A stretch of DNA of 64,000 nt from NCBI GenBank assembly GCA_011634665.1, contig WAEK01000004.1, positions 524,001 through 588,000 on the forward strand, written 5' to 3'. Every line of letters begins with the position of its first letter. The first letter of the stretch is position 1. The notes under the pieces were generated by a model, which saw nothing but the letters and a program-made list of their open reading frames with translations, had not been told where the DNA came from and searched no databases. Position numbers and translations under genes: made by a program. The DNA is from Mortierella sp. BCC40632. Taxonomy: Eukaryota > Mortierellomycota > Mortierellomycetes > Mortierellales > Mortierellaceae. Positions 12,215-22,225 of this stretch are shown one piece after another.

Positions 12215-15200
12215 TCATCATATTATTATTATTATTATTATTATCATCATCGTCAACAGCACTCCTCTCACTCCTCCTCCTCCTCCTCACTACTCCTCTC
12301 CATTTTTTTTTTTTTTTTTTGCCCAAGTCAGCCGCCACTTTTGCTTACCCACCCAATCGACTCTTGCTCAGCTCCTTCGCCAGCAGAGCCTTTGCCTTTG
12401 CCCACCTTCCGTCTTCCTCCTCCTCCCTCCCTCCCCCCCCTCCTCTTTTCTCTTCTTGTCCTGTAGCCATTGGTCTTGCGCCTCGTGGCCCTTCCAGGGA
12501 CAGAGACAAAGACAAAGACAGAGACAGAGACATGGACATTGGTAGAGAAGCATTGACCCCAGAGTACCTGAAGAGCTGCTACTGCTCACTACTCTGGTCA
12601 ATAGCAGCCCTTGTTCCTGCTTTTGACTGTGGTCATTCTAGCCAAATGCAAGCTGACCAGCTGGTGTTGTTGTTGTTGCTGTCATTCATGCTTTTCTTTT
12701 GGCACTTGTCATCGTGTCACCCACCTTTCTCTCTCTCTCTCTCTCTCTCTCTTCATAAACAAAACACATACACACACAACATACAAACACATATGCCCTA
12801 GTTGTTTGCATAAAGGGCATGACTGCATCGGCATTAATCTCCTGGACAGATATAACTAATGAGTTATCTGGTGTTTCCATTTGGACCCACTCGTAGATGA
12901 CCAAGGAGTATCCCTATGCAGAGTGCACGAACCAGGCCCAAATCTTTCGAAAGGTCTCCCAGGGAATCAAACCCCTGGCCTTGGAGCAAATCCAAGACAC
13001 CGACGTCCGCGACTTTGTCGACCGTTGCCTTGACCATGACCCGACCACTCGCCCTTCCGCCGACACCCTTTTAGCGTGCGAGTTCCTGAAGCCATGTGCT
13101 GTCCTCGCTCCATCAACGGCCCTGCAACTTCATAGCTCTGAAACCAATCTCCTTGCTCCTGCGACTCAACAGCCTTTGAAGATCGATATGAACATGGCCA
13201 ATTCTCTCTCAATTTCCCAGCAGCAACTGTCTTCTTTGTCATTATCGTCGGCGCCGGCGCTAGCTCGTTCAATGTCAATGGCCACCTCTGCTGGGGCTCT
13301 GCCCACGGCCCTTCCACCCATTGCGCCAGCTGCCAATATACCATCCACCTTACAACCCACTACTAGACTCCAGACTACTGTACCGGCAGCAGTCATCCTC
13401 CCGGTGCCTGGCGCGATCCCTGCAGCAGAGTTCACGATGACGACGGTCGATGTCGACAACAAGACCTACCACATCAAATCCAACCTTTTGCCTCCTACCC
13501 CGTCGGCTGTAGAGCGACAGGAGCCTACGTATCCAATTATGACTCCTTCTGACTCGACTACTGACCCAGGTTCAACACTCGCCTCAGGAACGACTGCCAC
13601 CACCAGCACCACCACCGACCCCGCAGGCATTGCTGCCACTGAATCCGTGTCCGAGACCTCGCGGCTACACGCTCATTCAGGGATTGCACAGTGTTCGATT
13701 CAAGTGCTTCAGTGTGGCGACACACCCTCGGGAGACAAGTTGAATCTCAAAATGATCTGTACCTGTCCTGTTACTGTCGCTCCAGGATCTACAGGGACCC
13801 CAGTAACAGCAGGTACTCATGAGATCAAGTTTCCATTTGACCTGACAGTTGACACAGCCGATGATGTCGTGGCAGAGATGATTCGGGAACAAATCCTTTC
13901 ATCAGACGACAAAGGCGAAGCAACCTCTCGGCTCGGAGATTTGATCGAACAGGTCTTGTTGGCAAGACGTGAGAAGGCACGAAGAGAGCAAGAAGAGGCG
14001 ACCATCTTGTTGGCTAAAGCGACTGCAGCGGCTGCAGCGGCTGCAACGAGACCCAGAGCTCCATCCTCCCCACGACCCACTCCGGTCCCAACAGCAGCAA
14101 CGGATCGAACTAAACAACCTCAGGATCATAGACAGGGACAAGGACAACAAGGACACGATTCAAAACAGAAACAAAGCATTGCCATGAAAAGGGCGAGTCA
14201 CCACCGACACCAGCTCAAAGTTCCTCCGCCTACAGATCTGGAGCAGTACCGTGAGTCGCCTTCACCCACAGAGTCCCGATATGACTTGCACCAGAACAAC
14301 TATTCAACTTCAGCTGGATCTAACTCTTCGTTCAGCTGGATCAGTGCTGCGATGTGTCATCCTACCAATCCAGAGTCCTTGGAATCGCAACAAATGTGGA
14401 AAGCCTCTCTTCAGATGCAACTACAACAGCCCCAACAGCTATCTCAGCAACCACCACCCATGGTGAGTGATGCCACCACCTTCCCTCCATTACAGACATC
14501 GTCGCTCTCTGGTGTGACCCGAAAGGAGCTGCCGACGCAGCTGCCGCAGCATCATCCCTTGGGAGCGACTCCGAATGGACATCAGGGTGGCGCAGCCAAA
14601 CAGTTAAATTACTCAACTGCGCTGCAGCAGCAGAGTTCGCCAGCCATGCCAATCCATGGACAACCATCGGCAACAGGAGGGTCTGTCTCTCGGGGTACAA
14701 ATGGCAGCAGTAGCACTGGATGGCGGTCTCCGCCGGCACCTCGGCCAAAAAGTATCTATAACGATGCCAACTATTTGAGCTCTTCTTTTAATGGCGGCAG
14801 CTTTCTCGGAGGAAACCTTGGCGTCAGTGGCGGAGGCTCCTCTACATCCATGTCGGACATGAGGTCTACTGTCTCTGAGTATGGCTTCCGTATTTCGCCA
14901 ACAGCTATTCCACCTGTTCTGATCCAGCAGCAGCATCCCCAGCAGCAGCAGCAGCAGCAACCACTACAGCCACAGCCACTACAACAGCAGCGACTTGCTC
15001 CTTCGGAACCAAAGGGAACCGCTACCGTTGCGAGTGATCGCTCTAAAAAGAGCTGGCTCAGTCTACTCGAAGACAAGAACGCTCGTGGTCGGGAGGACGG
15101 CGACCGTGAGGATGTTGGATATACCTCACCTTATCGGCACGGAGTTTCAAGTTCCTCGGTCAAAAGTCACCGTCATCAACGCTCTCCTTCATGCGAAGTG

Positions 15201-16340
15201 CTTTCATCTCTGGTTGCCCAGTCAGCTCTGGCAGCGTCAGCATCGACTCCCAATATCCCTGCGACTCTCCGCCTTTTCTCCGGACCTCTGGAAGGCTCAT
15301 CACTGGGCTCAGGTACCTGTGCTAACGCCAATCTTAGGGGCTGTGGGACAGGCCGTGCTACTCCTTCGGCGACTATGGGAGCAACAGTACCAGCAACGAG
15401 CCCACGACTACAGGCTACATTGGTGGGGAGGGTATCTAGTCCTCAGCTGTTGATGGCCGCTGCAGCTACGGTAGCCGCCTCATCAGGCCAAGCGCTACCC
15501 ACATGTGGAACGACAGCTGTCCATCCCACTCCGTGTGTTACCGTAGTCAACACTTCATCTTCGGGAGCCCAAGTATCGGGTGTAGGCCCTACAGGAGGCG
15601 CAGAAAACAAGGAGAAAGCACTTGGCCGATCCGACTCTGGCATCTCAAGCGGTGCCTCGAGCCCTGCTTCTACAACATTGGCAATGAATGGCGGTCATCA
15701 ACCACCAAACCAAGCTCAATATCCACCACCCGCAGTAATGCGTCGCCCCAGTGCCATCAGTGGACATCGGACCTATTCTGGACATGGTTCCCATGGTTTT
15801 GATCATGATCATGACCATGACCATGACCACTATGGTCCACTCTCGCGAGGGATGGTGATGATGACGAGTGAGGCCAAGAAGAATATCGAGATGTGGTCAG
15901 ACAAGGTCAGGACTGCAACTCCAGATTTTCATCCACTTCACCCCCATCCAAGAAAGAGCCATGGCGACCACGAGCTGACAGATGAAGAAGAGTACCATTT
16001 CCGCGAGAGGCATGAGAATGATGATGACGAGGATGTAGATGTGGAAGAAGATGAGGATGAGGATGAAGAAGAAATGGACGAGGATTTGAAACGACTGAGA
16101 GAGAAACAAAGACGTGAGCTCGAGTGGATGCGACTTCAACATGAGATTCAGTGGGAAGAGATGATGAGAATGAAAGAGTTCAAGGAGAAGAATGAAGTCC
16201 AAGGACATGGACCTCATATGAGGGTTCGACGAGCTAGCGAGGCCTATGGAGTTCTTGTTCGCAGTGCCAGTGCAGGAGCTGCAGGAGTCCAGGGAGGACG
16301 TGGATCATGGTCCACAACAGGCGCTGTAGACAACATGTAA
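10620..16340 (+). CDS. WNK-type serine/threonine protein kinase with long disordered tail
   Basis: Exons 10620..11360 and 12897..16340 (phase 0 junction, reading LEM|MTKEYPYAEC) give 1394 aa. The kinase domain covers about residues 40-315. The WNK hallmark is present: the VAxK lysine is replaced by Asn69 (EVAWNQ), while Lys52 sits in the glycine-rich loop (GEGAYKLVY), as in animal WNKs. Other motifs are HRDLKCDN (catalytic Asp181), DLGLA (200-204), Ser214 in the activation loop and GTPEFMAPELYDEKYDE. Residues ~512-590 (HEIKFPFDLTVDTADDVV) look like the CCT/OSR1-C-like domain that follows the WNK kinase domain. The tail has poly-Gln/His/Pro-Ser stretches, an Asp/Glu-rich block near 1050 and a charged coiled coil (EKQRRELEWMRLQHEIQW). 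Animal WNKs regulate ion transport and osmotic response; the fungal role is unknown. Confidence 0.9.
11373..11470. repeat. (TTTC/CT)n microsatellite
   Basis: CTTTCT units grade into a perfect CT array over ~70 nt, immediately downstream of the intron donor. Confidence 0.95.
11751..11800. repeat. Decamer minisatellite AGCCTTGCCC
   Basis: Five head-to-tail decamers (the first starts GG instead of AG), with partial units on both sides. It lies within the kinase intron. Confidence 0.9.
12176..12244. repeat. Compound trinucleotide array (ACC)n(ATC)n(ATT)n
   Basis: Three adjacent trinucleotide arrays that differ by single transitions, suggesting stepwise mutation and slippage from one ancestral array. 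Confidence 0.9.
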
Positions 16341-16523
16341 ACAAAAACCACACTCATACACCCACAAAAGTATACATAGTATTTTGTCTTTTTTTTTTTT
16401 TCTGTTTCCTTTTTTTCCCTACTCTCCTCTCGTTCTCTCGTTCTCTCTCTTTGTTTTATTATCTCATTATTTTTTCTTTTTTTTTTTTTCTAATTAAAAA
16501 AAAAAAAAAAAAAAAAAAAAAGG
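16341..16523. other. Kinase 3' flank
   Basis: Pyrimidine-rich and poly-T/poly-A sequence (poly-A near 16496-16521) between the kinase stop and the inverted-repeat arm. Presumably the 3' UTR. Confidence 0.5.
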
Positions 16524-17040
16524 ACAAGATAACAAACAAAGACTTGCAGATTGACAATTTAAACGGATCTCCCCTGCCCTTCCTATTCGATACCGGCTAG
16601 CTGGTCAGCCAGCCCCAGAGAGTGACCAAACAACCGAGTCTCTGGTCGCTTTATCATTGGACGGGAGTAAGACTCTCCTTTCGCGTGGCCATCAGGACGC
16701 GACGGGTTCCTGACCGCCGCGACTTGTCTCTTCAATCGCAGCTTGAGCAAAAACAGCAGACTAATAGGCCAAAGGGACCAAGGTCTCTTTCTCGAACCTA
16801 GCGGGTATGAAAATGCATGCATTGGATGGGCGAGAGACTTGATCCTTACGTAGCAAATACGATGGCAACGTTCTCCCCTGCACAGACCGCCGAGGTCTCA
16901 CCGGGGTTGCTTCTTTGCGTTCATTTAGTGTTACTCAGAGTGTGCAAAGTGCCTTTTCTACTCTTTCTTTCCTTTCTCCTCACCCGACTTTGTCATCTTC
17001 GTTATCCCCATCACCCTTTTTCACTCTGATATCGACAGCC

Positions 17041-18840
17041 ATGTTCCCCACCTGCTCCCCGCGCACTCTTCTCTCCCCCCGCGCTCTTCTCTCCCCGCGC
17101 GCCTTTCTCTCACCCCGCGCACGTTTCTCTCCCCCGCCCTTGGCCATCCCCCCGCACCCATCCTCTGCCGTCTCCTTGGCCCCAAAACGCCTTTCGCCCG
17201 CTGTCTCCCTGGCTCCGACGCGCCTTTCGCCCGCCATCTCCTTGGCCCCGCCGCGCCTTTCGCCTGCCATGCCCAAGATCCAGCAGCGTCCGTACCCGCC
17301 CACCAGCCAAGTCCAACTGGATAAGGGCGCGCGCCCCTCCCTCCTCCACAAGGCCCATCTCCTTTCAAGATCCCTCCCCAAACGGCCCTCCTCCCCTCTC
17401 CTTCCCTATACTCTCTCCACTTCCCCTTCCCATGCCTCTGGCCATCCTTCCTTTTCTGCGCCACCCTCATTTCCTTGTCCCTCTCCCCGTCCCTTCCTTG
17501 ACCTCCGCCCTCATCCCTATCCTTTCCCAGCCCCCATCACCCATCCCTACCTGGCGCTCGGCGTCATTCACCACCAGGGTCCGCAAGACCCAGTGCTAGC
17601 CCGCATCCTAACGGCCATGTCCGCGGGATCGGGCCAAGCCATCCCTGTGGCATTGGTCGCCCAGGGGTTCCCCGCCCCCATCCCAGTCCCAGTCCCAGTT
17701 CCAGTCCCAGTCCCAGTCCCAGTCCCAGTCCCAGTCCCTACCCCTGCCCCCGCACTCTTCCCCACCCCTGGTCCCATCTCCTTCCCTCCTACTACTTCTT
17801 CGACCAGGTCCACCTCGCAGTTGCGCGCCTGCCGCCTTCACCGATTGGTACGGCGACGCGCTCAGTTCCGGCTGCTGGCCAGCCGGGCTGCACAGCCTCT
17901 GTCTGTGTCATCCCACTGCGAGAGATCCCTTCTCCGTCCCCGTTCCCCCTCTCGCGTCCAAAAGACGGCTGGCCGTCCAAAAGGACAAACGGGGACGTCC
18001 TCGCGCTTCCGCTGGGCACATCGATTGGCTCGGCGGCGCGCTCTCCTCTCGCCGCGACCTCGCCCTGCGGTACAACCCCCGGTCCAGGTTGTGCCGCCTT
18101 CTCGCGGCAGTCTCCTGACCCGAGCGACGCGTCGCCGTCCTCGGGTCTCTCCTTACCCCACTTCGTCTGGTGCCCGCTCCTTGGCCCGACGAAATTCCCT
18201 CCCCCGGCGGCGGCCTTCCCAAGCAGACCAGTCCGCCCCAGCAGCAGCCCCAGCAGTATCTCCAGCAGCAGCAGCCCCAGCCCCAGCCTCAGCTCCAGTT
18301 CTAGCACCGGCATCAGCCAAGGCCCCGCCAGCTCCTGCCTCGTCAGCTTCCCACAAGCCCGAGGTCAAGGCGAAGCGGCGTTTGGAGAGCGAAGACGACA
18401 GGTCGCTCATCAAGCGTCTCCGGCAGATCGAGCCGGAGAATGCCCTCTCCCTGGGCATCCGTAAGCCTCTCACCACGCTAGTCGTGGTCGAGAAGGAGAA
18501 GGGGGAGGAAGAGGAGACCGAGGAGGAAGAGAAGGTGAAGGTGGAAGCGAAGGTCGTCGAGGAGGAAAACCAGGACGACGAGCAGGAAGACGATCACGAG
18601 GAGGTGGTCGTGAAGGTGAAGTACGAGAAGGAGGAGAAGGAAGAGGAGAAAGAGGAGGAGGAGGAGGAGGAGGAGGAGAAGAGAAAGGAAGAGAAGGAGA
18701 AGGAGTACGAGGTGGACGACGAGGAGGATGCGTTCCTGAAGGAGGTGTTGGTCAAGGGCGTCCTCTTCTTGACCGCTTCATTGGCTGTGGTGGTGCCGCT
18801 TGCCTGGCGCCTCTTTGGCCTCTGGAGCGGTAGGCTCTAA
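17041..18840 (+). CDS. Repeat-encoded Pro-rich protein with acidic coil and C-terminal membrane anchor (hypothetical)
   Basis: A 599-aa frame from the ATG at 17041. The N-terminus repeats LSPRA- and SLAPxRLSP-like units, followed by a Val-Pro run encoded by a CCCAGT hexamer array (17680-17738), then Pro/Ser/Ala-rich sequence. The last ~150 residues look most protein-like: a basic patch (KAKRRLESEDD), a helix (RSLIKRLRQIEPENALSLG), a long Glu/Lys coil, and a final hydrophobic segment (VLFLTASLAVVVPLAWRLF) suggesting a tail-anchored membrane protein. The other arm keeps this C-terminal part in frame but shifts frame at several places upstream, so the N-terminal frame is doubtful. An intron or a different start is possible. 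Function unknown. Confidence 0.4.
   Translation: MFPTCSPRTLLSPRALLSPRAFLSPRARFSPPPLAIPPHPSSAVSLAPKRLSPAVSLAPTRLSPAISLAPPRLSPAMPKIQQRPYPPTSQVQLDKGARPSLLHKAHLLSRSLPKRPSSPLLPYTLSTSPSHASGHPSFSAPPSFPCPSPRPFLDLRPHPYPFPAPITHPYLALGVIHHQGPQDPVLARILTAMSAGSGQAIPVALVAQGFPAPIPVPVPVPVPVPVPVPVPVPTPAPALFPTPGPISFPPTTSSTRSTSQLRACRLHRLVRRRAQFRLLASRAAQPLSVSSHCERSLLRPRSPSRVQKTAGRPKGQTGTSSRFRWAHRLARRRALLSPRPRPAVQPPVQVVPPSRGSLLTRATRRRPRVSPYPTSSGARSLARRNSLPRRRPSQADQSAPAAAPAVSPAAAAPAPASAPVLAPASAKAPPAPASSASHKPEVKAKRRLESEDDRSLIKRLRQIEPENALSLGIRKPLTTLVVVEKEKGEEEETEEEEKVKVEAKVVEEENQDDEQEDDHEEVVVKVKYEKEEKEEEKEEEEEEEEEKRKEEKEKEYEVDDEEDAFLKEVLVKGVLFLTASLAVVVPLAWRLFGLWSGRL
17680..17738. repeat. Hexamer CCCAGT array in the Pro-rich ORF
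   Basis: About nine CCCAGT units encoding alternating Val-Pro. The corresponding stretch in the right arm (around 52170-52245 reversed) differs in unit number and sequence, a typical slippage difference. Confidence 0.85.
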
Positions 18841-20929
18841 ATTACACCGCCGATTGGTAAGATATTTTTTTTTTTTTCTTTTGTCATGGTTGAAATTTTT
18901 GGATGTCGATGCTTGTCTGGACTGACTTGATCTCTTCCTCTCCCCGACCATCCACAATCCACATCTCCTCTCAACCTACCTCTCTTGCACCGCACTTTCC
19001 TTTCTTTTTTTCCTTCTACCACTTTCCTCCCCTCTTCCCTTCTTGCGACATGTTTCCTCTACTTCATCATCTCCTCTATCCACTTCAACTTTTTCTCGAC
19101 ATACTCCCTTTCCACACTTTTCTTCCTTCTTTCGCCCACCTCCTTCCACTCTTCCCATCCTTCTCTCTATTCTCCACTCCTCGGATCCGATCTATGATTC
19201 TCTCCATTTCCTTGCCCTTCCGTGCATACCATCCTCAGTCTTGATGGGGATGGATACAGCCGGGCAGTAGGCTGCAGATCGAGAGAGTCATGGAGAGAGT
19301 CAACTGAGGATGAGGTGAGTACTGGAGAGGGGTCAATGGTGAAGGGTGGAAGGTGTGTGGCCTCGGAGCGGGCTGCTGTGGATGTCCATAGTGGACATTC
19401 AGCTTGAGGCGGCGTCAAAGCTCTTTGTGAGGTTGCAGTGATCTGCGATGAGAGCTGGGGGTCTGCACCTCTCTCTCTTCCTAGGCGCACAATTGGATAG
19501 GGACCCCAATGGTGGGTCAAGGTGTGACGCCCGCAGGGTGGGACCGGCGATATTGCTGGGTGGGCTGGACAGAAGAGGCTGATAGGGTTGAGGGCCCCGA
19601 CAACGCAGAGTGAACAATAATCCAAGGTTCTCTTTTTGGACCTTGCGCTATTGCCCGGTGTGTCCAACATTTTCGAGTAGTCGCTTTTTTTCTGTTTTCC
19701 ATTTCTCCTTCTGCAGCCAAGATTCTTGGCCACTCTTCCTTCTTGTTCACTTCTGTGCTGCAGTGGTATGGTAATGGGTATTCTTCTCATTCAAACACCT
19801 CTGAAGTCAGGTTTGTGAGGGCTGTGGGGGGGTTTTTTTTGTTTCTCGCTCCCCTTGTTATTCCACTTTCTTCTCTGCATGTGGTTCCTCCACATGTCGG
19901 TCTTAGGCGAGCTTTTTTTCTATCTTGTTCTTTTCCCTTTACCTTCTGCAATTTGCGCGTTGACTTGAAACGGTCGATTTGCAGTAGATTGGGGGTCTTG
20001 TTGTATTCCTTTCCACTGGGTTTACTCGGTGGGTTACTTTCTCCCCTCTTTGTTTCTCTCCTTCTCACATCTTTTTCCTATTCCTTCCCTTCCTCTCTTC
20101 CTTCACTCTCCACTCTCCACTCTCCCTCCACATTCTCTCTCCTTCCCCTTGTTTCTTTCCCATTTCACCTCTGCCTGTGGGTTCACTCACAGACAGGATT
20201 CTAGTATAGTCTCTCTCCACTCTCCCCTTGTTTTATTCTGACTCGAGTGATTGCTAAGAGGCTTGCCTCTTGACAATTCCAACAGCCGGGTTCTGTTTTT
20301 CGTCCCTGTTGGCAAGACTTTGTTCCTGCTGGCAGACTTGGCTGCAGACTCTGAGTGTAGTGGGTATTTGGGTGTTTGGGCTGTTGATATTCTTCACCCT
20401 TTCGTTTGTTGGCACATCTTTTTGCTCTGTGGTCGGAGTGACCCTCCCCGATGATTCAGCTTCTCTGTCCTATTTTCCTTCCTAGCCAGCCGGAATTCTC
20501 ACCTTGCCAAACGGTCATACCACCTATCCGCAATAGCCCCAAGGGGGAGGTTCAGAGAGGAGTAGGTTCTCGGGCGAGAAGAAGGATCGTTGTAGCTGAG
20601 CAAAGGGCATTGATGCATAAGTCCTTGGGTTTGGGTGTTCATCTTGGACGGAGCCAGTAGTTTTGTCTCTGAGTCTCCACCTCCTTCCTCTCCTTTCACA
20701 TTGATACCCGCCAGTACTCCCTCCCCCATACCTCTTTTGGCTCTTCTCCCTCTGGCTCTTCTCTTTCCAAAGTATGGACTAGAAGCTGAGGACATCATTC
20801 CGCGGATTAATGATTATACTACCGATATCAAGGCAACGGCTGGTCGAGAGCCTACTTCGCCCCGGGACAGGATCATTTGCATCGGATAAGACGGATAAAA
20901 GGGATATTGCCGACCTGCCCGGGAGCTTT
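18841..20929. other. Non-coding or unassigned part of the left repeat arm
   Basis: Pyrimidine-rich 18950-19200, then mixed sequence. A 207-aa minus-strand frame (19167-19790) exists but is broken in the other arm, and an alternative 117-aa frame that is open in the other arm is broken here. Neither is therefore supported as conserved coding sequence. Confidence 0.5.
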
Positions 20930-21130
20930 TGCATTGGATTCATTTGGATATTACGTTGGAGTCGTTTGGATAATTGCGTTGGATTCTTTTGGATATCTCG
21001 TTGGACTCTTTTGGATATTGCTCTGGATTCATTCGGACATTACTTTGGATTCTTTCTTCTTCTTCTTCTTTTATTTGCACTGTGTATTACACTGGATACA
21101 GCATTGGATTGTTGTACTGGATATTGCGTT
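20930..21130 (+). repeat. Degenerate TTGGATTC(N)TTTGGATAT tandem array
   Basis: Around eight to ten diverged units of ~22-24 nt built on GGAT (GTTGGATTC, TTTTGGATATT). The same array is present in the right arm at about 48770-48960 in reverse orientation. Confidence 0.7.
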
Positions 21131-21522
21131 GTCTACGCTTGACATGGCATCAAAATGTCTTCTTCCTTTGCGATACAGCAACCGGATGTTGCACCGGACA
21201 TTGCCTCGATTTCATGGATGCGTCATTTCTATTTTGTTGTTGCGTTTGTTATTTCTTTGTCTCTAATTGCTCTCTCTTGTTTTTTTCTTCTTTTTCTTGC
21301 TTATCAATTAAAAGAGCTGGATCTCTTTAAAAAAAAAAAAAAAAAAAATCTCCATGTTCTCCTCTTAAGCATTCTCTGGTACCTTGGCACTCATGTGTCC
21401 TACCCACCAAGTCTGGACATGTGCAAGACTGGTAAAGCATCACATAGATGAAGGTCGAGTATCCACAGCACCCCTCTCACATGGTGGACTGAGTACTTTC
21501 CCAATGGAGGGGCATGGTAAAA

Positions 21523-22225
21523 ATAATAATAATAAGGAATCAATGGTGATTTCAAAACAAGGGAGGAAAAAAAAATGAAAAGGATTACATAAACCCAAAA
21601 GCCGAGATTCTTCAAGGTAAAAAAAAAAAAAAAAAAAAAAAAAAAGGGGGACTGTTTTTCTATCCTGTTTGGCAGATCTAAGTCTGACACAGTGCACTGT
21701 AGGGGTCTCTGCACAGTTCTGTGAGAGTAGACTCAAGGCATTGATTCCCCCTTACCACAAGACTTGATGGTTTGGCCACTTTAAGGCGAGCTGCGCTTTC
21801 TGGCTGCACACTCCTAGATATCCTCTCTTTGCCTTTGAACATAAGGCGCATGTGGTGTTAGGTCTGGAGCAGAGTAGTTGATAATGTCTGGTGGGCAACC
21901 CTATCAAGTCAAACTATAACCAAAGGACTAGATGAACCACTTATCTGCAATATACAAAAAACCGCCTGTGCCAAAAGGGCGTGTGTTAGTGCCGTCAGTC
22001 TTCATAAATGGCCAAACTATGATTGCTAGAAGAGATGTATCTTCACCAGATGAGTCTAGTTTACCTCTTATCACCATTTATTTGGAAATATGTTTATCGA
22101 GGCGCATTTGGGCCAATGTAATGTAACTCTGTTGAACCAAAAGAACATTGCCTGTGTACTCAATACTTGTGCCTTTCGAGCCAACAAAAGGGCAAATATT
22201 TTTTTTGATGATTCCCCCCTCTTTT
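21523..22225. other. Spacer between left repeat arm and toxin-like copy A
   Basis: Contains a ~27-nt poly-A run near 21619-21645. From about 21655 to 21830 it resembles 26350-26530 (shared block ending GGCTGCACACTCCTAGATAT), marking the downstream flank of the tandem duplication that produced copies A and B. No gene seen. Confidence 0.6.

Larger units (their letters stand above)
11361..12896 (+). other. 1.5-kb repeat-filled intron inside the kinase domain
   Basis: GTAACT donor and CTCGTAG acceptor. At 1536 nt it is about ten times longer than other introns here. It is made largely of simple repeats: (CTTT)/(CT)n 11373-11470, decamer AGCCTTGCCC x5 at 11751-11800, CAACAG units 12030-12066, poly-A near 12149-12165, (ACC)n-(ATC)n-(ATT)n 12176-12244, poly-T near 12303-12320, (GACAAA)-like units 12500-12530 and CT repeats near 12729-12751. 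No transposon protein is visible. Confidence 0.8.
16524..21522 (+). repeat. Left arm (L) of a ~5-kb inverted repeat
   Basis: Nearly the whole segment recurs in reverse complement at 48375-53412. Most of the unique sequence is almost identical between arms; the differences are mainly indels in simple repeats and short low-complexity blocks. Both outer ends (near 16524-16760) are more diverged than the interior. Order on the plus strand: a ~500-nt leader, a Pro-rich ORF (17041-18840), a non-coding pyrimidine-rich stretch (18841-20870), a degenerate TTGGATTC-type tandem array (20930-21130) and a poly-A tract near 21330-21348. No transposase, reverse transcriptase, terminal inverted repeat or target-site duplication could be recognised. 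It could be a non-autonomous mobile element or a segmental duplication. Boundaries are approximate (tens of nt). Confidence 0.85.

Noticed and set aside
12897..16340. Reading the 1147-aa frame as a separate gene
   Set aside because: It begins exactly at the second half of the WNK kinase domain and joins the upstream exon in phase through a GT-AG intron.
19167..19790. 207-aa minus-strand frame in the left repeat arm
   Set aside because: The same frame is broken in the near-identical right arm, and low complexity explains much of its length.
16524..21522. LTR retrotransposon or DNA transposon call for the repeat arm
   Set aside because: No reverse transcriptase, integrase, transposase, LTRs or terminal inverted repeats were recognised in any frame.
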